Shown here: piece by piece, positions 9,180-18,335 of the stretch
Numbering within the stretch: position 1 is the first letter of the stretch
How the letters are laid out: every line of letters starts with the position of its first letter
NCBI RefSeq assembly: GCF_013358405.1
Contig: NZ_CP054836.1
Coordinates: forward strand, 3,100,001-3,164,000
Source: Oricola thermophila
GTDB taxonomy: Bacteria > Pseudomonadota > Alphaproteobacteria > Rhizobiales > Rhizobiaceae
Direction of reading: 5' to 3'
DNA length: 64,000 nucleotides
Notes under the pieces: generated by a model
The model's input: only the letters and a program-made list of their open reading frames with translations
Told to the model about the DNA's origin: nothing
The model's database searches: none
Position numbers and translations under genes: made by a program

Positions 9180-9731
9180 CGGTCCGATGGGCGGCGTACA
9201 ACGCGGTTCGGACAGCAGGTCGCGCCCGGATCCAGAAGATCGTCGTGAAGCTTGCGCCCCTCGGCAATTGCATGGCAATCGCCTGCCGGCCGCTGGATCG
9301 CCATGTGCCTGGCCGCTTTCCTCCCGGCCTTCCGGATCAGTTCGGCCTGGCGGATGTCTTCCTTCGCTCACTTGCTCGGCAGGTTCTCAAGCCAAGCGGG
9401 GTGTGGATGCGCAGGCTACAACACGGCAGCCGCACCGAGAACAGCGGGCGATGCTCGGCGACGAACGCGTGTTTCACTTTGCATCCCTGGCGAAATTGAC
9501 GGTGGCTCTTCCAGGATATCGCGCTCTTCGGTGCCCCTTTCGGGTTCGCGCTTCAGCCGTCTCATCTCTGCGTCCCTGTCCCGACGGAGGCGAGTTCCTC
9601 TTCCACGCCTGGGACGAGTGCGGATTGATGCCCAGCCGCCTCGAGATCTCCGCGACCGGATAGCCTCGCTCGGCAATCTGCGCCACCGCGTACCGTTTGA
9701 ACTCATTGCTGAAACCGGCTTCGCCCGTCAT
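9180..9731 (-). pseudogene. IS3-family transposase remnant (orfA plus start of orfB), frameshifted and truncated
   Basis: From an ATG at 9731 the minus strand reads like an IS3 OrfA: EFKRYAVAQIAERGYPVAEISRRLGI, then a frame switch to EMRRLKREPERGTEERDIL and back to FARDAK. Further on, near 9259-9190, another frame reads RKLHDDLLDPGATCCPNRV, which is typical of IS3 OrfB. Several frameshifts and loss of the rest of OrfB, including the catalytic DDE part, make it inactive. The remaining bases 8893-9180 show no gene. Confidence 0.85.
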
Positions 9732-9841
9732 GGCCTCCTTGCCTCAAAATCAGGGACGAAGGCATCTACGAATCCGCGGGCTATCCACTCCCGCCGGGCG
9801 GTCCACGCCGCCCCGCATCTCTCATCCGACAAATCGTTGTC

Positions 9842-9872
9842 TTGACCCTCACGCCGCGTGAGGCACTAACAA
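9842..9872 (+). promoter_or_regulatory. MerR-type operator-promoter with 19-bp spacer
   Basis: A -35-like TTGACC (9842-9847) and a weak -10-like TAACAA (9867-9872) are separated by 19 bp. The spacer is filled by a perfect inverted repeat CCTCACGC-c-GCGTGAGG (9847-9863). A lengthened spacer with a palindromic operator is the hallmark of MerR-family promoters. It lies 33 bp upstream of the MerR-family gene at 9906, implying autoregulation. Confidence 0.75.
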
Positions 9873-9905
9873 AGCGTTCGGCAACATGCGCAGGAGCACC
9901 GTGAG

Positions 9906-10676
9906 ATGGCGAACTACCTGGTTGGCGAGTTGGCGGCAATGGCGGGCGTTTCCGTCCGCACGCTGCATCATTACCACGAGATCGGCCTTCTCGTTCCTGC
10001 TCATGTCGGTGAGAACAACTATCGCTACTATGGTCGCGAGGAACTGCTGCGTCTGCAGCAAATCCTGATCTACCGAGAGTTGGGAATACCTCTCGCGGAG
10101 ATAGGGGCCATTCTCGATGCGCCCGGCTTTGACCGCCTGATCGCACTCAAAGGTCAACGGGAGCGTATCGCCCATGAGGTCGCTCGTTTCACCGAAATGC
10201 TGAGGACGATCGACCGCACGATCGCCGAACTTGAAGGAGATCGCGTGATGAAAGACGCAGAATTGTATTCCGGTATCGTGGATCCAAAGAAGCAGGCGGA
10301 ACACGAGGCGTGGCTGGAACAGAATTATGGCCCCGATGTCCGGGAGCATATCGAAACCAGCCGCCTGAAGATGGAGAACCTGAGCCCGGCTGAACGAAAC
10401 AGCACGATGTCCGAACTGAAAGACATCGAGCAGAAGCTTGCCATGGCCCTGCGGGATGGCGTGCCGCCCGAGGCTCGTTCGCTTGACCCGTTGATCGAGC
10501 GGCATCACGCCTGGGTGGTCTCCGCGTGGGGGCGGGATTGTCCACCGGTCGCCTATGCCGGGCTGGCCGACACCTACGAGCATCCTGACTTCAAGGCTCG
10601 CTACGAAGCCATTGAAAAAGGTTTCTCCGCATATCTCTGCGCGGCAATGCGCAGTTGGGCCAAGCGGCAAAGCTGA
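9906..10676 (+). CDS. MerR-family transcriptional regulator with TipAS drug-binding domain
   Basis: This 256-residue protein has an N-terminal MerR HTH (about 4-70: VGELAAMAGVSVRTLHHYHEIGLL, then RYYGREELLRLQQI), a coiled-coil dimerisation helix (about 75-112) and a C-terminal TipAS-type domain (about 115-250). In TipA this domain binds thiopeptide antibiotics; in SkgA-like homologues the ligand is unknown. A MerR-type palindromic promoter precedes it, so it likely activates its own transcription. It stands alone between two IS3 remnants, suggesting it arrived with, or was moved by, insertion sequences. Confidence 0.9.
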   Translation: MANYLVGELAAMAGVSVRTLHHYHEIGLLVPAHVGENNYRYYGREELLRLQQILIYRELGIPLAEIGAILDAPGFDRLIALKGQRERIAHEVARFTEMLRTIDRTIAELEGDRVMKDAELYSGIVDPKKQAEHEAWLEQNYGPDVREHIETSRLKMENLSPAERNSTMSELKDIEQKLAMALRDGVPPEARSLDPLIERHHAWVVSAWGRDCPPVAYAGLADTYEHPDFKARYEAIEKGFSAYLCAAMRSWAKRQS

Positions 10677-10779
10677 GGGGAGGCCAGGTGTCGCGTTGAC
10701 CGTCAACCGGCGCTGCTCTGTGAGTACCGGATCGTTTGATGCTGGGTTTTTCTGCCGGGTTTCACTGGCGGGGAGAGGA

Positions 10780-11050
10780 GCGGAAACGCACGAAGGCATC
10801 GAAGTTCAGGGACGCGCGGAAGGCGTTGATCCTGGGACAGGGCGAGGCACGCACACCGGCCGCGGAGATCTGCCGGAAGGCCAGGCCTGCCGGGTTCTTC
10901 GGTTCGACACCTCGACTTACCAATACAGATGCTGCCGCATCGGACAGGCCGGCCTCGAACGACGGATCAAGGAGATTTGCGAACCCCGTATTCGTTACGG
11001 CTTTCGCCGGGTGCGTGTGTTGTTGCGCCGGGAGCGTTGGCAGGTGAACA
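10780..11050 (+). pseudogene. IS3-family transposase remnant, internally deleted
   Basis: A plus-strand frame near 10790-10880 reads like an IS3 OrfA start (KASKFRDARKALILGQGE, then PAAEICRKA). Near 10884-11050 another frame reads like OrfB (CRVLRFDTSTYQYRC, then RRIKEICEPRIRYGFRRVRV). The middle of OrfA and nearly all of OrfB, including the catalytic domain, are absent. It differs from the remnant at 9.2-9.7 kb in sequence type and strand. Bases 11050-11268 hold no recognisable gene. Confidence 0.8.
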
Positions 11051-11268
11051 TCGCGGAGTTGCGATGGCTGCGTCACTATCCAGTCCGATTTGTCAACTGG
11101 GCATTGCCGCCTGTCCTTTTGCCGAAATACGCGGGCACCAGCGGACCGATACGCGAGACCGGACGTGTATGGCTGCCAAAGGCCGTCGGTAGTTCTCAAC
11201 CTCGCGGCGTTTCGGTTTATTCGCCGTCACCGTCCGTCCTTGCGACGAATACAGGGAGCAGGCATGCC

Positions 11269-11976
11269 ATGGGCAGTTCGAGAGAAGCGATCATCGACGA
11301 GCTGGTCCTTGCCAACCGCATTCTCGCCAACGAGAACGTGCTCGACGCCTTCGGCCATGTCAGCCTGCGCGACCCCGATGATCCTGGGGCGTTCTTTCTG
11401 TCGAGGTCGCGGAGTCCCGGACTCGTCGAGGCGCGTGACATAATGCGCTTCGACCTTGAAGCGAACGTGCTGGACGGCGACTTGAAACCGTATCTGGAAA
11501 CGGTGATCCACGCCGCCATCTTCAAGGCACGTTCCGATGTGATGTCCGTGGTGCATCATCACGATCCCGCTGTTCTGCCATTTGCCGTCTCTCCGGCAAG
11601 ACTGCGCCCGGTCTTCCATCTGGGCGCGGTGGCCGGCGCGGAGGTGCCGGTGTGGGACAGCCAGCAGGAATTCGGTGACACGAGCCTTCTGGTCTCCGAC
11701 ATGGCGATGGCGAATTCGCTTGCCCGCGCCATGGGAAGCGGTCCCGCCGTTCTGCTCAAGCGCCACGGCGCCTGTTGCGCGGCCAACAGCCTGAAGCAGG
11801 CTGTTTTCGTGGCGATATGCATGCGCGACAATGCACGTCTTCTTGCGGAAGCGCTTGCGCTTGGCGAGCCGTCATATCTGACGCCGGGAGAAATCCGTGC
11901 CGCCGCCGCGAAACACGATGGTGGCGCTCCGGTTGAGCGCGCCTGGGAATTCTGGGCCTCCCGGCTGGAGCCCTGA
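11269..11976 (+). CDS. Class II aldolase/adducin-family protein
   Basis: This 235-residue protein belongs to the zinc-dependent class II aldolase/adducin family, with fuculose-phosphate aldolase, ribulose-5-phosphate epimerase and several decarboxylases as relatives. The metal ligands expected from the family are visible as the HHHDP cluster (about residue 97) and the later LKRHGACC histidine. N-terminal motifs LANENVLDAFGHVSLRD and FFLSRSRSPGLVE fit the fold. The start ATG at 11269 has AGGGAG at 11252-11257; a longer upstream frame runs through IS debris. It converges with the LysR gene and is on the same strand as the ThDP-enzyme module. The substrate cannot be deduced; aldol cleavage or decarboxylation of a sugar- or aromatic-derived acid are both possible. 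Confidence 0.88.
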   Translation: MGSSREAIIDELVLANRILANENVLDAFGHVSLRDPDDPGAFFLSRSRSPGLVEARDIMRFDLEANVLDGDLKPYLETVIHAAIFKARSDVMSVVHHHDPAVLPFAVSPARLRPVFHLGAVAGAEVPVWDSQQEFGDTSLLVSDMAMANSLARAMGSGPAVLLKRHGACCAANSLKQAVFVAICMRDNARLLAEALALGEPSYLTPGEIRAAAAKHDGGAPVERAWEFWASRLEP

Positions 11977-11994
11977 AAAGGATGGCGCCCGCGG

Positions 11995-13194
11995 TTACGC
12001 GATTTCGCCGGCAACGCGTTTCAGTTCGCTTATCAGCGCGCCAATCAACGGTGTCGGTTGGAAATCCTCGCGCATGGTGACGCCAACGGGTCTCGGCCGT
12101 TGTCCGATGTTCACCGGCAGGATTTTCAGCAGCCCGGCTTTTATCTCGTAGTGGAGCTGGTGCGGCGACAACGCAGCGATGTAGCGGCTCTCGACGAGCA
12201 GCGTGCGCGCCACGATCATCGAGTCGGTCTCGATAACATTCCGGGGAGGAGCCAATCCCTCGTCGGCGATGGCGCCTTCCAGGATGACGCGCAGGGGGAC
12301 GCCCGCGAAAGGAAGCACCCAGTCCCAGTTCAGGCAGTCGGCAAGCGAGACCTTTTCCTTATATGCAAGCGGGTGGTCGGCTCCTACGGCGAGCGCGGTC
12401 ACGTCTTCAAACAGTGATATGGAAAAGGTTTCGTTCGCGTCACGGATCGTCCCGACGAGAAGGTCGATATCGCCATGCCTGAGTGCCGCGAGCAGGGACG
12501 TGTAGGAACCATCCTCGACCGCGATTTCAGCAGCGGGAAAACGCTCCAGCAATGATTTTAGCGCTAGCGGCACCAAGCGTATCTGGGTTAGTGGCAGCGC
12601 GCCAATCCTTATCCGGCCGCCGACCGTGCCAGCAGCACCGCTGGCGAACGCAATCTCTTCCAGGCCCTGACGAATTTCCGACATTGCGAGTTTCGCGCGG
12701 CGAACGACGTGATCGCCCGCGGGCGTCGTCCGCATCCCCTGGCCCGTACGGTCGAAAAGATCCTGGCCGAGCCGCGTTTCCAGCATACGCAGCGACCGGT
12801 TCAGCGCCGGCTGCGAGATGCCGACCTTCCGCGCCGCGGCGCTGACCGAGCCATGGGCGGCGATATTTACCACCGCGGACAGTTCATGGTCGCTCGCTTG
12901 TTCGCTCAGCGGTGCGGTCGCGAAAACTTCTCTTCCAGGCGGTGACAGCGCCGACTCCGCGATGCGCAGCTGATGCAACGCGCGTCTGACGCGTCTAGCG
13001 AGGGTTCGGCCGTTGGTATTGCAATGGATGCCGCGCCCGGTCCGCGCAAACAACTCGACGCCGAGTTCCGTTTCCAGCGACTGGATGGAGCGCGTGACCG
13101 CCGGCTGGGAAAGATTGAGATGCTGCGCCGCACCGGCCACCGACCCGGCATCGGCGACAGCCGCCATCACGCGCAGTTTCCGCAGCTTGATCAA
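11995..13194 (-). CDS. LysR-family regulator with two tandem HTH domains
   Basis: At 399 residues this is about 100 longer than a normal LysR protein. Residues 4-62 form one LysR-type HTH (SVAGAAQHLNLSQPAVTRSI, LGVELFARTGRGI). Residues 104-162 form a second complete one (SVSAAARKVGISQPALNRSL, LGQDLFDRTGQGM). A normal LysR effector-binding domain follows (about 192-395). The duplication is in one uninterrupted frame. It is divergent from the ThDP-enzyme/tct/ALDH operon, with a 205-bp AT-richer intergenic region, so it probably controls that operon. The effector is likely its substrate or an intermediate. Confidence 0.92.
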   Translation of the reverse strand: MIKLRKLRVMAAVADAGSVAGAAQHLNLSQPAVTRSIQSLETELGVELFARTGRGIHCNTNGRTLARRVRRALHQLRIAESALSPPGREVFATAPLSEQASDHELSAVVNIAAHGSVSAAARKVGISQPALNRSLRMLETRLGQDLFDRTGQGMRTTPAGDHVVRRAKLAMSEIRQGLEEIAFASGAAGTVGGRIRIGALPLTQIRLVPLALKSLLERFPAAEIAVEDGSYTSLLAALRHGDIDLLVGTIRDANETFSISLFEDVTALAVGADHPLAYKEKVSLADCLNWDWVLPFAGVPLRVILEGAIADEGLAPPRNVIETDSMIVARTLLVESRYIAALSPHQLHYEIKAGLLKILPVNIGQRPRPVGVTMREDFQPTPLIGALISELKRVAGEIA

Positions 13195-13399
13195 AGCAGG
13201 AGCCTATATCCGCATTGCATTGCTGCCATATAATTTTTGAACTGAATCTCCGTAAATCCTTGTGCTCAAAGAGATTGTGAAGAATAGCCTATAACTAGAA
13301 TGCATTCATGGAAAGCAGAAATCAATTACATTTCAGCGGCATCTGCGCAAGGCTCGGTTGCGGGCAAAGCAAATCTTGCCCGTTGGGAGGAACTTACGA
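13195..13399. promoter_or_regulatory. Divergent control region between double-HTH LysR gene and catabolic operon
   Basis: This 205-bp gap is visibly more AT-rich than its surroundings and must carry promoters for both directions. A TATAAT lies at 13229-13234, but no well-spaced -35 was found, so no precise promoter is claimed. The ribosome binding site GGGAGG at 13385-13390 serves the gene at 13400. LysR sites (T-N11-A) are too loose to assign by eye. Confidence 0.5.
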
Positions 13400-15229
13400 A
13401 TGAACGAGACCGCCAGCCAGCCAGCCGAGGATCAGGACTATCTGGACCGGTTGGAACGGCCTGTTCCGGCAGGCGAGGACACGCCGCGATGGGGCAGCGA
13501 CGTCGTTGCCGCGCTGCTGCGCGATCTCGACATTCCCTATGTCGCGCTGGTGCCCGGTTCGAGCTTTCGCGGGCTTCACGACTCTCTCGTCAACTACCTC
13601 GGCAATCGCGATCCGCGCATGGTTCTGTGCCTCCATGAGGAGCATGCGGTGGCGATCGCCGACGGTTACGGCCGCGCGACCGACAGCGCCATTGCGGTGG
13701 CGTTGCATTCCAATGTCGGCCTGATGCATGCGGCAATGCCGATCTACAATGCCTGGTGCGATCGCGTTCCGATGCTGATCATCGGTGCGACCGGTCCAGT
13801 GGATGCCCACAAGCGTCGCCCGTGGATAGACTGGGTGCATACGTCGCGCGACCAGGCTTCAATCATCCGCAACTACGTGAAATGGGATGACCAGCCGGCT
13901 TCGGCCGAGGCGGCGGTGGAATCCCTGCTTCGCGCGCACCAGATTGCAAGCAGCGCGCCTTTCGGCCCGACCTATATCTGCCTGGATGTTACCTGGCAGG
14001 AGGAGAAGCTCGACCGGGAGGTGGCGATCCCCGCCGTGAGCCGCTTTGCCCCTCCGCAGCCTCCGGCCGTGTCTGCCGCATCACTCGACGCGGTCATGGC
14101 GGCGCTGGGGAACGCGCGCAAGCCTCTGTTCATGTTCGGCCGGGTGTCGCGTGGCGAGGACGCCTGGGATACGCGGGTCAAACTGGCCGAGGCCGCCGGC
14201 GCCGCCGTCATCACCAGCATTCACAATCCCGCGGCTTTTCCCACGGACCATCCCCGGCACTTGCTGCCGGTCTGCGGTGAACAGCGTTCCGAGGCGGAGA
14301 TGCGGCTCGTCGAGGAATCCGACCTGATCGTCAGTTTCGACTGGATGGATCTGGCGGGATATCTGCGCAGCTGCACGGACCGCTCGCAAACCCAGCAACC
14401 CGTCGATACCACTGTCGTCCACGTGTCGCTCGACAGCCTCGTCGCCAATGGCTGGAGCATGGATCATCAGGCTCTGCCGGCCGCCGATATCAATCTTCTT
14501 GCCCATCCGGACAGCTTTGCAGCCGATCTCCTCGGCCGCATCTCCGGGACGGGTGTAATGCCCGCGGACGGATGGGACTTCGGCGGCCCGCACTGGACTT
14601 CGCGCCTGCCGGACGAGCCGGTGGGCGACCGTGACGGCTGCATGGCGATCGGGGATTTTGCCATGATCCTGCGCCGGTTCGGCGCGGAGAACGACGCCAC
14701 ATTCGTGCGCTATCCCTTGGGCTGGCCGCGTGCGGCCAGCCGGTTCGACCATCCTCTCTCCTATCTCGGCAAAGATGGTGGTGCGGCCGTCGGCGTCGGT
14801 CCCGGCCATGCGGTCGGCGCCGCGCTTGCCCTGCGCAACAGCGGCCGCCTCGTCACGGCGGTTCTCGGAGACGGCGACACGCTGATGGGCATCAACGCAT
14901 TATGGACAGCGAGCCATCTCGACCTGCCGCTCCTGATCGTGGTCGCCAACAACCGGTCCTATTTCAATGACGAATTGCACCAGGAACGAGTCGCGACAGC
15001 GCGAGGACGTCCGGCAGAAAACCGCTGGATCGGGCAGCGGCTGACAGACCCGGAAGTCGATATCTGCGCCATGGCGCGCGCCCAGGGGTTTGAAGCGCTC
15101 GGGCCGCTGTGCGGTCACCGGGAATTCGCCGCAGCGCTGGAACACGCGGCAGAGACGGTCAAGGCGGGCGGAAGGGTTCTGATAGATGCCCGCATCGAGG
15201 AAGGTTACGGCACGGATTTCGGTTTGTAG
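13400..15229 (+). CDS. ThDP-dependent enzyme (acetolactate synthase/benzoylformate decarboxylase superfamily)
   Basis: This 609-residue protein shows the IlvB/decarboxylase layout. The N-terminal pyrimidine-binding domain has the catalytic Glu80 in LHEEHAVAIADGYGRA. A central nucleotide-fold domain follows, then a C-terminal ThDP domain with GDGD at 490-493 and NN at 517-518. The start at 13400 has GGGAGG 9 bp upstream. It leads an operon with tctCBA and an aldehyde dehydrogenase, so a plausible reaction is decarboxylation of an imported or derived 2-oxo acid to an aldehyde, oxidised next by the ALDH. The exact substrate is not known; acetolactate synthase itself is unlikely given context and divergence. 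Confidence 0.85.
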   Translation: MNETASQPAEDQDYLDRLERPVPAGEDTPRWGSDVVAALLRDLDIPYVALVPGSSFRGLHDSLVNYLGNRDPRMVLCLHEEHAVAIADGYGRATDSAIAVALHSNVGLMHAAMPIYNAWCDRVPMLIIGATGPVDAHKRRPWIDWVHTSRDQASIIRNYVKWDDQPASAEAAVESLLRAHQIASSAPFGPTYICLDVTWQEEKLDREVAIPAVSRFAPPQPPAVSAASLDAVMAALGNARKPLFMFGRVSRGEDAWDTRVKLAEAAGAAVITSIHNPAAFPTDHPRHLLPVCGEQRSEAEMRLVEESDLIVSFDWMDLAGYLRSCTDRSQTQQPVDTTVVHVSLDSLVANGWSMDHQALPAADINLLAHPDSFAADLLGRISGTGVMPADGWDFGGPHWTSRLPDEPVGDRDGCMAIGDFAMILRRFGAENDATFVRYPLGWPRAASRFDHPLSYLGKDGGAAVGVGPGHAVGAALALRNSGRLVTAVLGDGDTLMGINALWTASHLDLPLLIVVANNRSYFNDELHQERVATARGRPAENRWIGQRLTDPEVDICAMARAQGFEALGPLCGHREFAAALEHAAETVKAGGRVLIDARIEEGYGTDFGL

Positions 15230-15309
15230 CCGCAGGTACGATGCGAAGAGGAGGTCAGGACGCAAGGCACCTTATAGAGTTCAACAATACCAACGGGAGG
15301 AATGAACAG

Positions 15310-16278
15310 ATGAACACGATTTTCAAGACACTACTGAAACTGGCCGCCTCAACGGCTCTGATCGTGTCGGCCGGTGCCGCATGGGCGGAGTTCCCCGAAA
15401 AGCCGATCACCATGTATATCGGCTTCAATCCCGGCGGCGCCGTCGATACCACGGCGCGTCTGCTGCAGAAGAACCTCGAGAAGGAACTTGGCGTTCCCGT
15501 CGTGGCGGTCCAGAAGCCGGGCGGCGGCGGCACTGTCATGGCCACGACGCTGATGACCGACAAGCCGGACGGCTACACGATCGGCATGGGCGCCAGCGCG
15601 GCCTACGTGCTTGCGCCTCAGCTGAACTCGGACATCAAGTACAAGATGATCGACGACTTCGATCACATCGCCACGGTGTCGATTCCGCAGGACGCGCTCG
15701 TCGTCAAGGCGGACGCCCCCTGGAACACCTATGAGGAACTGATTGCCGACGCGAAGAACAACGGCAAGACCCTGTCGTTGTCCTCTCAGGTTTCGGTCTC
15801 GCGCCTCATGGCCATCGCGATCGAGAAAAAGGAAGGCATCGATATCGACGTGGTCCCGGTCAAGGGCGGTTCGGTCGGCATCCAGCAGGTGCTCGGCGGT
15901 CACACAGACATGACATGGGGCGCCTCCGGCTGGCACGCCCAGGTCAAGGCTGGCGACATGAAGCCGCTGCTTTCGCTCGGTTATGAGCGTAACGCCGACT
16001 TCCCGGACATTCCGACCGCGCAGGAACTCGGCATCGATTACGCTTTCGTCGACACCTTCATGCTGTCCGCGCCCAAGGGCGTGCCCGATGACGTGCTGAA
16101 CACGCTGGCCACCGCCGTGGAAAGGGCGTTGACGCCGGAACTGCGCGCGGAATTGCAGTCCAAGATGTACCTGAGTGCCGACTACCGCGGCCCCGAGGCG
16201 ACGGACGAGTATCTGCAAATGCAGTTTGACCAGGTGAAGCCGTTCATTGAAATCATGATGAGCGAAGACGCGAAGTAG
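15310..16278 (+). CDS. tctC: Tripartite tricarboxylate transporter substrate-binding protein (TctC/BugT family)
   Basis: This 322-residue periplasmic binding protein has a signal peptide (about 1-26, ending AGAAWA). The mature protein shows the Bug/TctC signatures PEKPITMYIGFNPGGAVDTTAR and KPGGGGTVMATTLM. These proteins bind carboxylates, including citrate and, in TphC, terephthalate, and deliver them to the TctA/TctB membrane unit. The start at 15310 has GGGAGG at 15295-15300. It is followed by tctB and tctA, making a complete system. The ligand is probably the substrate of the flanking enzymes. Confidence 0.92.
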   Translation: MNTIFKTLLKLAASTALIVSAGAAWAEFPEKPITMYIGFNPGGAVDTTARLLQKNLEKELGVPVVAVQKPGGGGTVMATTLMTDKPDGYTIGMGASAAYVLAPQLNSDIKYKMIDDFDHIATVSIPQDALVVKADAPWNTYEELIADAKNNGKTLSLSSQVSVSRLMAIAIEKKEGIDIDVVPVKGGSVGIQQVLGGHTDMTWGASGWHAQVKAGDMKPLLSLGYERNADFPDIPTAQELGIDYAFVDTFMLSAPKGVPDDVLNTLATAVERALTPELRAELQSKMYLSADYRGPEATDEYLQMQFDQVKPFIEIMMSEDAK

Positions 16279-16304
16279 GCGTCCGGGGAAAAGGGGGTAA
16301 TCGC

Positions 16305-16769
16305 GTGCATCGTACAGATATCCTGTCTGGACTGTTGCTGGCCTTTGCAGGCTTGCTGACGATCTACGTGATTATCCCCACCCAGATCAGCGGCCATTCC
16401 GACTATGGCCTCGCGCCGGACTTCTTTCCGCGGGTGCTCGCATGGTTCTTCGTCATACTGTCGGTCACGCTTGTCGGCCACAGATTGTTCCAGTTGATGA
16501 CGTCGAAGCCCGCCACGGAAAATGACGAGCCGCCAATGCATGTGCATGACTGGCTCTTCATCGCCGGTTTCGCGGCCTTCATGGTCGCCATATACGCGCT
16601 CGTGGATTTCGCCGGGTTCATTGTCGGCGGTGCAATTGGCATTGCGGTGGTTTCGTCCCTGATGGGGGATCTGCGCAAGCATCCCTTCCGCCTCGCGACG
16701 ATATCGCTGATCGTGCCGGTCGCCGTCTACTACGCCTTCAAGAAGTTTTTCTTCGTATTCCTGCCATAG
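16305..16769 (+). CDS. tctB: Tripartite tricarboxylate transporter small membrane subunit (TctB family)
   Basis: This 154-residue protein has four predicted membrane helices (about 8-27, 42-62, 80-105 and 108-150), as in TctB. It starts at GTG 16305 after the purine-rich AGGGGG. TctB is poorly conserved, so identity rests on size, topology and position between tctC and tctA. It helps couple the binding protein to the TctA permease. Confidence 0.88.
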   Translation: MHRTDILSGLLLAFAGLLTIYVIIPTQISGHSDYGLAPDFFPRVLAWFFVILSVTLVGHRLFQLMTSKPATENDEPPMHVHDWLFIAGFAAFMVAIYALVDFAGFIVGGAIGIAVVSSLMGDLRKHPFRLATISLIVPVAVYYAFKKFFFVFLP

Positions 16770-16787
16770 GACCAGGGAAGCAGCGCT

Positions 16788-18335
16788 GTGGAAACCATAC
16801 TCGCAGGCGTCGCGGACGCCTTTACGCTGACAAACCTTCTCTACATTGCCCTTGGCGTGTTCATGGGCATCATGGTCGGTGCCATCCCGGGTCTAAACGG
16901 GCCGATGGCGATCGCCGTTGCCGTGCCGCTGACCTATTACATGTCGGCCCTGACGGCCATCGCCTTCCTTATCGGGATCAACAAGGGAGGCACTTTCGGC
17001 GGGTCTGTCGCGGCGATATTGCTCAATACGCCCGGCTCTCCGGAATCGACATCCACGGCGCTGGACGGCTACCCGCTGGTCAAGAAGGGCAAGGGACTGA
17101 AAGCGTTGAAGATGGCGCTCTACGCCTCCGTGACCGGCGACATACTGAGCGATCTCGTGTTGTTCACGGTGGCCGCGCCCCTGGCCATCATCGCGCTGAA
17201 GATGGGGCCTGCGGAAATGGCGTCGATCTTCCTGTTCTCACTGACAATCATCGCCGGCCTGTCGGGCAAGTCGCTGCTGCGCGGCCTGATCGCCGCCGTG
17301 CTCGGCGCCTTCCTGTCGACGGTAGGCCTCGACATCGAGACCGCGCAGCCGCGCCTGACGCTCGGCCTGAACGAGCTGATCGAGGGCATCCCGATCATTC
17401 CGCTGACGATCGGACTGCTGGCACTCTCCGAAATCATCATCCAGATCGAGGCCCGGTTCCTCAAGCGTGAGCAGCATGCGCCTGCCCAAGACGTGTTCGG
17501 CCGCTCGATCCCGCGCGAAAACAAGCGGGTCAGTCTCGCCGAATACAGGCAATGCCTGCCGACGATACTGCGTTCTGCGGCCATCGGCACCGGCGTTGGC
17601 GCGGTGCCGGGCATTGGCGCCATCGTCGCCGGTTTCCTCGGCTACGCGGCCGCCAAGCGCGCAGCGAAGAACCCCGAGGAATTCGGCACCGGCAAGCTGG
17701 AGGGTGTCGCGGCGACCGAGGCCGCGAACAGCGCCGTCGTCGGCGCCAACCTGATACCCTTGCTCGCGCTCGGCATTCCGGGCAGCCTTTCCGCCGCGAT
17801 CCTGATCGGAGCTTTCCTGATCCACGGTGTCGAGCCGGGGCCGCTGATCTTCCGCGAGCACGGCCAGCTCGTCTACGGGATATTCGCCGCGATGTTCATG
17901 GCGAACTGGATCAATTTCGGTATCGCCAATGTCGGGCTCCGGCTGTTCGCGCTGATCGTCAGCCTGCCGAAATCCGTCATCCATCCTGTTGTTGTTGTAC
18001 TGTGTATCGCCGGAGCCTTCGCCAACGGCAACTCGATGTTCTCCGTCGCCGTCATGATGGTGTTCGCCGTAATCGGCTATTTCATGCGCAAGCTCGACTT
18101 CTCCATCGCGACCTTCATTATCGGCTTCGCTCTCGGCGGCACGTTCGAACAATCAGTGCGCCAGGCGATGATCCTGTTCCAGGATCGTCCAGCCGATCTG
18201 CTGCAGCATCCGATCGTCCTGTTCTTCATTGCGCTGACCGTATTCTCGCTGTGGCGCATCCTCAGGTCGAGCATGCGTAGCGCCCCGCTCCCGCAATTCG
18301 AAGAAGAGTCCACTGCCCGGGAGGAAAAATCATGA
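16788..18335 (+). CDS. tctA: Tripartite tricarboxylate transporter large permease (TctA family)
   Basis: This 515-residue polytopic inner-membrane protein has about 10-12 helices. It carries the TctA signature region near the N-terminus (GVFMGIMVGAIPGLNGPMA) and the related repeat GAVPGIGAIVAGFLGYAAAKR near residue 275. It starts at GTG 16788, 18 bp after tctB, and its stop overlaps the ATG of the aldehyde dehydrogenase gene (ATGA at 18332). It forms the cation-coupled permease of the tripartite system. Confidence 0.94.
   Translation: METILAGVADAFTLTNLLYIALGVFMGIMVGAIPGLNGPMAIAVAVPLTYYMSALTAIAFLIGINKGGTFGGSVAAILLNTPGSPESTSTALDGYPLVKKGKGLKALKMALYASVTGDILSDLVLFTVAAPLAIIALKMGPAEMASIFLFSLTIIAGLSGKSLLRGLIAAVLGAFLSTVGLDIETAQPRLTLGLNELIEGIPIIPLTIGLLALSEIIIQIEARFLKREQHAPAQDVFGRSIPRENKRVSLAEYRQCLPTILRSAAIGTGVGAVPGIGAIVAGFLGYAAAKRAAKNPEEFGTGKLEGVAATEAANSAVVGANLIPLLALGIPGSLSAAILIGAFLIHGVEPGPLIFREHGQLVYGIFAAMFMANWINFGIANVGLRLFALIVSLPKSVIHPVVVVLCIAGAFANGNSMFSVAVMMVFAVIGYFMRKLDFSIATFIIGFALGGTFEQSVRQAMILFQDRPADLLQHPIVLFFIALTVFSLWRILRSSMRSAPLPQFEEESTAREEKS

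Noticed and set aside
9097..9845. Plus-strand open frames of 188 and 197 codons
   Set aside because: They are antisense to the IS3 transposase remnant and have no codon bias or motifs.
10555..11268. N-terminal extension of the aldolase frame
   Set aside because: It runs through the MerR gene's 3' end and IS3 debris. The family N-terminus begins at 11269 with its own ribosome binding site.
13229..13234. TATAAT as a mapped promoter for the ThDP-enzyme operon
   Set aside because: No -35 element with suitable spacing was found, so only a general divergent control region is reported.
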